Translations under genes and position numbers: made by a program | The notes under the pieces: generated by a model | Told to the model about the DNA's origin: nothing | What the model saw: only the letters and a program-made list of their open reading frames with translations | The model's database searches: none | Shown here: positions 1 through 5,968 of the stretch, in pieces | Layout: the number at the start of each line of letters is the position of its first letter | Numbering within the stretch: position 1 is the stretch's first letter | Origin: Lachnospiraceae bacterium | GTDB taxonomy: Bacteria; Bacillota_A; Clostridia; Lachnospirales; Lachnospiraceae | Reading direction: 5' to 3' | Assembly: GCA_017652545.1 (NCBI GenBank) | Contig: JAGCAV010000029.1 | Location: forward strand, 1-6,092 | Length of the DNA: 6,092 nt

Positions 1-24
1 CCTGTATGTCTGTGTCAATACTAA

Positions 25-43
25 AAATGACGTTCTGTCATTT
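25..43 (-). terminator. Weak stem-loop overlapping the ygeY stop
   Basis: On the minus strand AAATGAC (43-37) pairs with GTCATTT (31-25) around a five-base loop, followed by two further T bases. The stem is 7 bp with only two G-C pairs and overlaps the stop codon of ygeY (TGA, 40-38). It has the layout of a terminator but would be weak, and the operon may continue beyond base 1. Confidence 0.2.
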
Positions 44-1417
44 GATCTCATTGTCTGTCGTCCCGGCTCTGAACTGCGTCACATCCCCGGTCTTCTCCTC
101 GGTCGGATACAGATTGACAGCCGCTACGTAAAGCGCTGCGCAGGTCACCAGATCCTGCTTCCAGGTGATCTCATTCGGGGCGTGTGCCTGGCTTTCGGCA
201 CCCGGTCCGAAGCCGACACAGGGAATGCCGTAACGGCCCTGGATCGCCACGCCGTTGGTCGAGAAGGTCCATTTGTCCGTCAGCGGTCTGCCTGCTCTGG
301 TGCTCATGGCAGAAGGCGCTCCGATCCGCTCGTCGCCGAAAAGCGCCTTATGGGCATCCACAAGCGCCTTGACATGAGCGGCGCTCTCCTTATTGATCCA
401 TGTCGGGAAATAGGCTTCCGTCTCATAGACTTCGCCGGTCCAGGAAGGCCTGTCGTACATGTACATGGAGACCTTTACGTCATCGCCGTATTTTCTGCAG
501 CTTGGAAGCTGGCGGATCTCCTCCAGGCAGGAGTCCCAGGTCTCGCCCGCAGTCATGCGGCGGTCAATGGAGATCGCGCAGGAGTCCGCCACCGCGCAGC
601 GGCTCGGTGAGGTATAGAAGATCTGGGAGACGGTGCAGGTGCCCCGGCCAAGGAACCTTGCATCCTCATAGTAATCCGGATTGAACGCCGGCTCAAGCAT
701 CTTCACAAGGCCCTTGATCTCATCATCTTCGCCGCAGCCGTTCTCATTGAGGGAGCGGACGTCCGCGATGATATCCGCCATCTTGTAGATCGCGTTGTCG
801 CCGCGTTCCGGCGCGCTTCCGTGGCAGGAAATGCCCTTCACATCCACGCGGATCTCCATACGGCCCCGGTGTCCGCGGTAAATACCGCCGTCCGTGGGTT
901 CTGTGGAGATGACAAACTCGGGAACGATCCCGTCCTTGTTATAAATGTACTGCCAGCACATACCGTCGCAGTCTTCCTCCTGAACACTGCCGACGATCAT
1001 CAGCTTATAGCCTTCCGGGATCAGGTCAAGATCCTTCATGATCTTCGCGCCGTACACTGCGCTGGCCATGCCGCCTTCCTGATCGGAGCCGCCCCGTCCG
1101 TAGATGATCTCATCGGTCTCATAGCCCTTGTAGGGATCCTGCTCCCAGTTGCTGATGTTGCCGATACCGACAGTATCGATGTGGCTGTCGATGGCAATGA
1201 TCTTATCGCCGTTTCCCATCCAGCCGATCACATTGCCCAGACCGTCAACCTCCACCCTGTCAAAGGCCAGTTTTTCCATCTCGGCCTTGATGCAGGCTAC
1301 CACTTCCTTCTCCTCACAGCTCTCACTGGGGTGGGAAATCATCTCCCGCAGGAACCGGACCATCTCCGGGCGGTAGTTTTCTGCTGCTTCTTTGATCTTC
1401 GCGTAATCCAGTGCCAT
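38..1417 (-). CDS. ygeY: YgeY-family M20 metallohydrolase (selenium metabolism-linked)
   Basis: A 459-residue two-zinc hydrolase of the M20/ArgE/DapE family, expected to split an amide or carbamoyl-type bond in the cytoplasm. Predicted metal and catalytic residues: H79 and D81 in DSHIDTVG, D112 in [10 protein letters not shown], the E147-E148 pair in [14 protein letters not shown]173 in STEPTDGG, and H412 in AHAPNE. The dimerisation-domain signature is [15 protein letters not shown]. The long match to E. coli YgeY, including [11 protein letters not shown] and YDRPSWTG, places it in the family TIGR03526 rather than among generic peptidases. Compared with E. coli YgeY (about 403 residues) it carries an insert of roughly 25 residues near 220-250, a shorter one near 365-378 (between LFGDE and DKWTFSTNG), and a C-terminal tail of about 20. 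The substrate is not known from sequence; the neighbouring ygeX suggests it helps produce diaminopropionate. It is the last gene visible in the operon. Confidence 0.93.
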   Translation of the reverse strand: MALDYAKIKEAAENYRPEMVRFLREMISHPSESCEEKEVVACIKAEMEKLAFDRVEVDGLGNVIGWMGNGDKIIAIDSHIDTVGIGNISNWEQDPYKGYETDEIIYGRGGSDQEGGMASAVYGAKIMKDLDLIPEGYKLMIVGSVQEEDCDGMCWQYIYNKDGIVPEFVISTEPTDGGIYRGHRGRMEIRVDVKGISCHGSAPERGDNAIYKMADIIADVRSLNENGCGEDDEIKGLVKMLEPAFNPDYYEDARFLGRGTCTVSQIFYTSPSRCAVADSCAISIDRRMTAGETWDSCLEEIRQLPSCRKYGDDVKVSMYMYDRPSWTGEVYETEAYFPTWINKESAAHVKALVDAHKALFGDERIGAPSAMSTRAGRPLTDKWTFSTNGVAIQGRYGIPCVGFGPGAESQAHAPNEITWKQDLVTCAALYVAAVNLYPTEEKTGDVTQFRAGTTDNEIK

Positions 1418-1425
1418 CTTGGCTG

Positions 1426-1433
1426 CCTCCTTT
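1426..1433 (-). promoter_or_regulatory. Strong ribosome binding site of ygeY
   Basis: AAAGGAGG on the minus strand lies 8 nt before the ygeY ATG (1417-1415). It is the strongest ribosome site in the window, suggesting that ygeY translation does not depend on coupling to ygeX. Confidence 0.8.
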
Positions 1434-1462
1434 GTACTTCTTCCTTTATATCTTTATATGAT

Positions 1463-1492
1463 GTTGGGCTCAGAATGTATTTTATCCCCAAC
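1463..1492 (-). other. Weak hairpin between ygeX and ygeY
   Basis: GTTGGG and CCCAAC form a 6-bp inverted repeat around an 18-nt loop. There is no T-run after it on the minus strand, so it is not a standard terminator. It could be a processing or stability element, or chance. Confidence 0.25.
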
Positions 1493-1510
1493 TGAAGTCG
1501 CCTGTCATTT

Positions 1511-2761
1511 TTATCTGACCACTTCTTCACCGCGATGCCTGATCCCGTACAGTCCGTCCCAGACGACCTCACGGAACCTGACCGGGTCTGTATTTCCTTC
1601 CGTGGAGATCAGAAGAACAATTGAATTCTCGTCCAGTTTCAGGGCTTTCCTGATCTGTTCATACCTTGGATACATCATGACAGATGCGAGGAAACCCATC
1701 GTTACGGCACCCGACTCACCGGAGATGATGGTCGGGTCGCCGGCCAGCGGCACACCGTACATGCGCATGCCCTTCGCGCTCATCCAGTCGGGGCAGGCGG
1801 CAAAACCGGCTGCGTGGTTGCGCAGGATATCCCAGCCGATCACATTCGGCTCTCCGCAGGCAAGGCCGGCCATGATCGTGTCGAGCTTGCCCCGCACCTT
1901 AACTGTCTGTCCCGTCCCCTTGACGGCTGACCGGTACAGACAGGCAGCCGAACCGGCCTCACAGACGCACATCACAGGCTCATGATCCCGGTATTTGTTC
2001 GCGAAATAACCGACAACAGCCGAGGCCAGGGACCCGACTCCCGCCTGCACGATCACATGTGTCGGCTTTTCCACGCCGTCCGCCAGCAGCTGTCTGTCCG
2101 CCTCAAGAGCCAGTGTACCATATCCCTGCATGATCCAGGACGGGATATCCGTATAGCCTTTCCAGGCTGTATCCTGCACGATCACACCGTTCGGATCCGC
2201 CTTCGCCTGAGCGGCCGCCAGGCGGACGCATTCATCGTAGTTAAGGTCCTCGATCGTGACCTCGGCGCCTTCCTTCGCGATGTTGGCCAGACGCGTTTCC
2301 GATGATCCCCGGGGCATGCGTACCACGCTCTTCTGCCCCAGCCGGTTTGCGGCCCAGGCTACGCCCCGGCCATGATTGCCGTCCGTTGCCGTATAGAATG
2401 TGGTCTGCCCCATCTCCCTGCGGAATTCTTCGGATGAAAGCACGCTGTAGGGCAGGTCATCCACGGTTTTTCCGGTGCGTCCGGCAATGTAGCTGGCCAT
2501 GGCGTAGGAACCGCCCAGAACCTTGAATGCATTCAGGCCAAACCGGTAGGACTCATCCTTCACATACAGTCCCTTCAGCCCCAGATATCCTTCCATTCTC
2601 CTGAGCCGCTGCAGCGGGGTCACCTCGTATTCCGGAAATGACCGGTGAAACCGCAAGGCTTGCCTGACATGAGCTTCTGACATGACGGACAGCCATTTGT
2701 CATCAGATGCAGGCAGATGATTGACGCAGAACTCCATTTCTGCATTATTGGATCTGTTCAT
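1511..2761 (-). CDS. ygeX: 2,3-diaminopropionate ammonia-lyase (PLP enzyme)
   Basis: A 416-residue fold-type II PLP enzyme that converts 2,3-diaminopropionate to pyruvate and two ammonia. It resembles E. coli YgeX (398 residues) along its whole length. The Schiff-base lysine is K80 in GLNAFKVLGGSYA. D127 in ATDGNHGRGVAW and D197 in VQDTAWKGYTDIPSW correspond to the two catalytic aspartates described for the E. coli enzyme (Asp120 and Asp189). The glycine-rich phosphate loop is QAGVGSLA at 239-246, and MAGLACGEPN (297-306), SGESGAV (347-353) and STEGNTDP near the C-terminus are further family signatures. The ATG at 2761 has a well-spaced AAGGAG. In these clusters YgeX is a late step feeding carbon to pyruvate and releasing ammonia. 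It is intact and cytoplasmic. Threonine dehydratase-type relatives are the main alternative, but the motifs favour diaminopropionate lyase clearly. Confidence 0.94.
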   Translation of the reverse strand: MNRSNNAEMEFCVNHLPASDDKWLSVMSEAHVRQALRFHRSFPEYEVTPLQRLRRMEGYLGLKGLYVKDESYRFGLNAFKVLGGSYAMASYIAGRTGKTVDDLPYSVLSSEEFRREMGQTTFYTATDGNHGRGVAWAANRLGQKSVVRMPRGSSETRLANIAKEGAEVTIEDLNYDECVRLAAAQAKADPNGVIVQDTAWKGYTDIPSWIMQGYGTLALEADRQLLADGVEKPTHVIVQAGVGSLASAVVGYFANKYRDHEPVMCVCEAGSAACLYRSAVKGTGQTVKVRGKLDTIMAGLACGEPNVIGWDILRNHAAGFAACPDWMSAKGMRMYGVPLAGDPTIISGESGAVTMGFLASVMMYPRYEQIRKALKLDENSIVLLISTEGNTDPVRFREVVWDGLYGIRHRGEEVVR

Positions 2762-2765
2762 GTTC

Positions 2766-5354
2766 TTAACTCCTTGTATACCATGTGTTCTCCAACGGCA
2801 GTTTTGTTCTGAATATCCCATCCTTCGCGTAATAGGCTGCCTGAACCGCAGGAGCGGTCGGGATGGTCGCGATCTCCCCAATTCCCTTGGCGCCGTAGGC
2901 GACTTCCAGCAGTTCTTCCTTCTCGACATAGATCGCGTGGATATCCGGGATCTGCGGAGCCCGAAGCAGACCGAGCGTCCCGTATTTCGCCTGCGGAACC
3001 CCGTCTTTGAGCGGGAAGTCTTCTGTCAGGGCATAACCCATGCCCATGAGCACACCGCCCTCGATCTGGCCCTGGATGGCGATCGGGTTGACGACCTTTC
3101 CCGAATCGTGCGCCGCGTACACTTCCTTCACCCGTCCGTCGTCATCCAGAATGACCACATGCGTGGCATAACCATATGCGATATGGCTCTTCGGATTGGG
3201 TACATCCGCTCCCAGCTTATCTGTCGGTTCAAAATATTCATAGAAAAAGCTCTGCCCGTTCAGAGCCGGCAGATCTCCGCCAGCCTCTTTGAGCGCCTCG
3301 TTGAGCTGCTTCGCTGCCCCTCGCACGGCTTCGCCGGAAAGCAGCGTCTGTCTGGAACCGGATGTAGTCCCGGAATCCGGCGCCAGTTCCGTGCTGGGAC
3401 TGCCGTTTCTGATCTTTGACAGCGGAAGCCCGGTTGCCTCCGCCACGTCCTGGCAGAACACCGTCAGGCAGCCCTGTCCGATGTCCGAAGCGGCGCAGTA
3501 GATCACGCAGACGCCGTCCTCAATGACCAGCCTGGCGCGTCCCTTATCCGGAAGCCCGACGCCGACACCGGCGTTTTTCATGGCGCAGGCGATCCCGGCA
3601 TGGTCCCGGTTGGCTTCATAGACATCCTTCACCGCCAGCAGTGTTTCCTTGAGGGCGGTCGAGCAGTCCGCGATCTGACCGTTGGGCAGCACCTTTCCCG
3701 GCTCAATGGCATTTCTGAACCGGATCTCCCACGGGGAAATGCCCACCTTCTCAGCCAGCAGGTTGATCATCGTCTCCAGGGCAAACTCACTCTGGCAGAC
3801 ACCGAACCCGCGGAACGCCCCCGCCGGCGGATTATTCGTATAGTATCCGTATCCGCGGATGTCCGTATTCTGGTAACAGTAGGGACCTACGGAATGCGTG
3901 CAGGCCCTTTCCAGCACCGGCCCGCAGAGCGAAGCATAGGCGCCGGTGTCGAAGTAGATCTCACAGTCGAGCCCTGTAAAGATCCCGTTCTCATCACAGC
4001 CAAGGGTAAAGGTTCCCTCCATGGCGTGACGCTTGGGATGGAAATTGATCGACTCCTGCCGGGACAGTTTTGCCTTGACCGGCCGCTTGAAGATCCATGC
4101 AGCCAGTGCACTGATGTGCTGCACCGACACATCCTCCTTACCCCCGAAGCCGCCGCCGATCAGCTGGTTTTCGACCACCACCCGTTCCGGCTCCCAGCCG
4201 AACATGATGGCGGTCTCCTTGCGGGTATCGAAAGCGCCCTGATCAGTGCTTAAGATCTTCACCCCGTCCTTATAGGGGAATGCGACCGCGCACTCCGGCT
4301 CCAGGAACGCATGCTCCGTAAACGGAGTCGAGAAAGACTTTGTCACCGTATAGGCGGAGGCGGCCAGCGCGGCTGCCGCGTCTCCCCTGGTCACATGCCT
4401 GGACTGGCACAGATTTCCGCCGCTGTGGATCTTCGGCGCGTCCGGCGCCATGGCGTCTGCGATCGAACAGACAGGTTCCAGCACCTCATACTCGATTCTG
4501 ACCAGTTTCTTTGCCTTCTCCAGTATTTCCTCCGTCTCAGCCGCGACCAGGCAGATCGCGTCGCCCACGCACCGGGTGATCTGACCTTCTTCGATCATGA
4601 CGTCCCAGTCCTGCTGGATATGCCCCACCTTGTTGTTCGGCACATCCTTTGCCGTCAGCACACCGGCGACGCCTTCCAGTGCCAGCGCCTTCGATGCGTC
4701 AATGGAGAGCACGCGTGCCCTGGCATACTTTGACCGCACAGCCGAGAGATGAAGCATCCCCTCCATCTCGATATCATCCGGATATTTCCCGTAGCCGAGC
4801 ACCTTCTTCCTGACATCAACGCGGAAGGCCCGCTGTCCGACGCCGAACACATCTCCCTTCTCCATCTCAGGGTCGATCTTCGTCTCCCCCCGCAGGATGG
4901 AAGCCGTCAGCCGGATCCCCTCTATGATCTTCCGGTAACCCGTACAGCGGCAGATATTGCCGCGCAGCGCGGTCCTGATTTCTTCTTCGGTCGGATCCGG
5001 GTTCTGGTCCAGCAGTGCCTTACCGGCCATCACCATGCCCGGAATGCAGAAGCCGCACTGAACCGATCCGCTCGTCCCGAACGCGTAGACAAACGCTTCC
5101 TTCTCAAAATCGGAAAGTCCTTCCACCGTCAGGATCTTCCTGCCGGCAGCCTTCTTCGTGGTCAGAACACAGGATTTGACAGCCACGCCATCGACGATGA
5201 TCGTACATGTCCCGCAGGCGCCTTCGCTGCATCCGTCCTTCACGGAATACAGATGAAGATCATTGCGCAGGTACTTGAGGAGCGGCTTGTTTTCCTGCGT
5301 CACGCAGGTCTTACCGTTGACGGTAAACTCATAGATCTCCTGTTGCTTTTGCAT
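2766..5354 (-). CDS. xdhA: Selenium-dependent xanthine dehydrogenase-type molybdenum hydroxylase (fused Fe-S and Mo domains)
   Basis: An 862-residue protein of the xanthine oxidase family, hydroxylating purine-like substrates with water as oxygen source. Residues 1-155 are the two [2Fe-2S] domain: a plant-ferredoxin-type cluster on C42, C47, C50 and C62, and a second on C100, C103, C135 and C137 (QCGFC and ICRCTGY). Residues from about 180 to 862 are the molybdopterin domain: GGGFGGKED at 400-408, AFRGFG at 513-518 with R515 matching the substrate arginine of xanthine dehydrogenase, GQG at 626-628, PDSGTTSGSRQT at 659-670, and the catalytic glutamate E827 in GAKGIGE. There is no FAD domain, and the Fe-S and Mo parts are fused. 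This architecture and length fit the family TIGR03311, whose Enterococcus faecalis member needs selenium and SelD for activity. There, selenium is a cofactor ligand rather than selenocysteine, and no in-frame TGA is present here. The closest alternative is the related XdhD/YgfN (selenate reductase Mo subunit) family; substrate cannot be fixed from sequence. Confidence 0.9.
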   Translation of the reverse strand: MQKQQEIYEFTVNGKTCVTQENKPLLKYLRNDLHLYSVKDGCSEGACGTCTIIVDGVAVKSCVLTTKKAAGRKILTVEGLSDFEKEAFVYAFGTSGSVQCGFCIPGMVMAGKALLDQNPDPTEEEIRTALRGNICRCTGYRKIIEGIRLTASILRGETKIDPEMEKGDVFGVGQRAFRVDVRKKVLGYGKYPDDIEMEGMLHLSAVRSKYARARVLSIDASKALALEGVAGVLTAKDVPNNKVGHIQQDWDVMIEEGQITRCVGDAICLVAAETEEILEKAKKLVRIEYEVLEPVCSIADAMAPDAPKIHSGGNLCQSRHVTRGDAAAALAASAYTVTKSFSTPFTEHAFLEPECAVAFPYKDGVKILSTDQGAFDTRKETAIMFGWEPERVVVENQLIGGGFGGKEDVSVQHISALAAWIFKRPVKAKLSRQESINFHPKRHAMEGTFTLGCDENGIFTGLDCEIYFDTGAYASLCGPVLERACTHSVGPYCYQNTDIRGYGYYTNNPPAGAFRGFGVCQSEFALETMINLLAEKVGISPWEIRFRNAIEPGKVLPNGQIADCSTALKETLLAVKDVYEANRDHAGIACAMKNAGVGVGLPDKGRARLVIEDGVCVIYCAASDIGQGCLTVFCQDVAEATGLPLSKIRNGSPSTELAPDSGTTSGSRQTLLSGEAVRGAAKQLNEALKEAGGDLPALNGQSFFYEYFEPTDKLGADVPNPKSHIAYGYATHVVILDDDGRVKEVYAAHDSGKVVNPIAIQGQIEGGVLMGMGYALTEDFPLKDGVPQAKYGTLGLLRAPQIPDIHAIYVEKEELLEVAYGAKGIGEIATIPTAPAVQAAYYAKDGIFRTKLPLENTWYTRS
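2770..2775 (-). promoter_or_regulatory. Ribosome binding site of ygeX inside the end of the hydroxylase gene
   Basis: AAGGAG on the minus strand lies 8 nt before the ygeX ATG (2761-2759). It is formed by the last sense codons of the upstream gene, whose TAA stop is at 2768-2766. Only 4 nt separate the two genes, so ribosomes finishing the first are placed to start the second. This site fixes the ygeX start against longer in-frame readings that run back into the hydroxylase gene. Confidence 0.75.
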
Positions 5355-5360
5355 GGACCG

Positions 5361-5367
5361 CACCCCC
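5361..5367 (-). promoter_or_regulatory. Ribosome binding site of the molybdenum hydroxylase gene
   Basis: GGGGGTG on the minus strand matches six of seven bases of GGAGGTG and lies 6 nt before the ATG at 5354-5352. It directly abuts the stop codon of the polyferredoxin gene (TAA, 5370-5368). It fixes this ATG as the start; the in-frame reading can be extended 25 codons upstream, but that stretch lies inside the polyferredoxin gene and has no family similarity. Confidence 0.7.
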
Positions 5368-5904
5368 TTACTCCGCCGCCAGGATTCCATTGGCATCATG
5401 GATGACGTTCCTCGGACAGCCCGCCGCACACATCCCGCAGGCGATGCAGCGTTTCTGATCGATCACCGCATGGGATCCGGTCACACGGATCGCCCCGGCC
5501 GGACAGAGCCGTTCGCAGATCCCGCAGCCGATGCAGCCCTCGCTGCAGACAAGCCTCGTCTCCTTCGCGGATGAAAGACTGCTGCACAGCGGCTGAATGG
5601 TATTCTCCGCGGGGACAAGTGTGATCAGGTTCTGCGGGCAGGCTTTCACGCACTTTCCGCAGCCGATGCACACCTTCCTGTCCGCCTTCGCCGGACCGTT
5701 CCCGGTAAAGGAGATCGCCTGCTTCGGGCAGATTTTCACACAGCTTCCGCCGCCAAGGCAGCCATAGATACATACAGCCGCGCCGTCCGCAGCCGTTTCT
5801 TTCAAGGCCGCGCAGTTTCCGTTCCTCTCTTCGGGATCCCCACCGGTTCTGATCGCGGCAGAACCTGCGCAGCGAATGAGAGCAATCTGTTTTTTCCGAC
5901 TCAT
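5368..5904 (-). CDS. RnfB-like soluble polyferredoxin, four predicted [4Fe-4S] clusters
   Basis: A 178-residue electron-transfer protein with 20 cysteines. Four cluster motifs are visible: CIYGCLGGGSCVKICP at 45-60 (the CX3CX5CX3CP pattern typical of RnfB), CIGCGKCVKACP at 79-90, CSEGCIGCGICERLCP at 120-135, and CIACGMCAAGCP at 153-164. They form two successive two-cluster ferredoxin modules, with extra cysteines at 12, 31 and 107. The order and spacing match the C-terminal part of RnfB, including the RCAGS and NCAAL remnants before the first module. The N-terminal membrane anchor of RnfB and its first CX2CX2CX4C cluster site are absent, and there is no signal peptide or hydrophobic segment, so the protein should be cytoplasmic. 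The xanthine dehydrogenase-like gene follows 13 nt downstream. Inferred role: passing electrons between that hydroxylase, which lacks a flavin domain, and a flavoprotein such as YgfK. Being a polyferredoxin is very secure; its partner is not. Confidence 0.88.
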   Translation of the reverse strand: MSRKKQIALIRCAGSAAIRTGGDPEERNGNCAALKETAADGAAVCIYGCLGGGSCVKICPKQAISFTGNGPAKADRKVCIGCGKCVKACPQNLITLVPAENTIQPLCSSLSSAKETRLVCSEGCIGCGICERLCPAGAIRVTGSHAVIDQKRCIACGMCAAGCPRNVIHDANGILAAE

Positions 5905-5913
5905 ATCCTTATT

Positions 5914-5917
5914 CCTC
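5914..5917 (-). promoter_or_regulatory. Ribosome binding site deciding the polyferredoxin start
   Basis: GAGG on the minus strand lies 9 nt before the ATG at 5904-5902. A TTG five codons upstream (5919-5917) is in frame, but it overlaps this GAGG and sits directly after the hairpin T-run, with no ribosome site of its own. The ATG is therefore the better start. Confidence 0.55.
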
Positions 5918-5948
5918 AAAAGAGAAGGAAGCGCTCTGCCTCCTTCTC
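5918..5948 (-). terminator. Intrinsic-terminator-like hairpin, possible attenuator
   Basis: On the minus strand, GAGAAGGAGGC (5948-5938) pairs with GCTTCCTTCTC (5932-5922) around a five-base loop (AGAGC). This gives an 11-bp stem with one G-T wobble, followed directly by TTTT (5921-5918). It starts about 20 nt after the upstream stop codon and ends 13 nt before the polyferredoxin ATG. The shape is that of a Rho-independent terminator, but the T-run is only four bases and no convincing promoter is seen between it and the next gene. Partial termination, or a stability or processing element between cistrons, is therefore more likely than a full operon end. Confidence 0.5.
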
Positions 5949-5968
5949 CCCAGAAAATCCAAACCGCC

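Larger units (their letters stand above)
1418..1510. other. 93-nt intercistronic gap between ygeX and ygeY
   Basis: This is the longest gap in the window. It contains an 8-bp tandem direct repeat (CTTTATAT twice on the plus strand, 1444-1459), an AT-rich stretch, a weak hairpin at 1463-1492 and the ygeY ribosome site. No gene is present. The AT-rich repeat reads ATATAAAG twice on the minus strand and resembles a -10 element, but no acceptable -35 box sits at the right distance, so no promoter is called. Confidence 0.5.

Noticed and set aside
13..18. TTGACA on the minus strand downstream of ygeY, a perfect -35 box
   Set aside because: The place where a -10 box would fall is outside the window, so a promoter cannot be supported.
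1444..1459. Internal promoter for ygeY using the TATAAA-like repeat as -10
   Set aside because: At 17 nt upstream the best -35 match is only about three of six bases; kept as an observation on the gap, not as a promoter.
821..1495. Long open frames on the plus strand (also near 1419-1985, 2721-3419, 3600-4253 and 4749-5405)
   Set aside because: They lie opposite strongly supported minus-strand genes, have no recognisable domains or ribosome sites, and are the usual antisense shadows of GC-rich coding DNA.
2762..2929. N-terminal extension of ygeX to base 2929
   Set aside because: It would overlap the conserved C-terminus of the hydroxylase by more than 160 bases, and the ATG at 2761 has a well-spaced AAGGAG.
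2766..5354. Selenocysteine in the hydroxylase
   Set aside because: No in-frame TGA occurs in the reading frame; in this family selenium is part of the cofactor, not the polypeptide.
5355..5429. N-terminal extension of the hydroxylase to base 5429
   Set aside because: The extra 25 residues overlap the polyferredoxin gene, show no family similarity, and the ATG at 5354 has a good ribosome site directly upstream.
5368..5904. A complete Rnf complex or its RnfB subunit
   Set aside because: There is no membrane anchor, no first Fe-S domain and no other rnf gene in the window; only the ferredoxin part is similar.
5905..5919. TTG start five codons upstream for the polyferredoxin
   Set aside because: The TTG overlaps the GAGG ribosome site and follows the hairpin directly; the ATG at 5904 is better placed.
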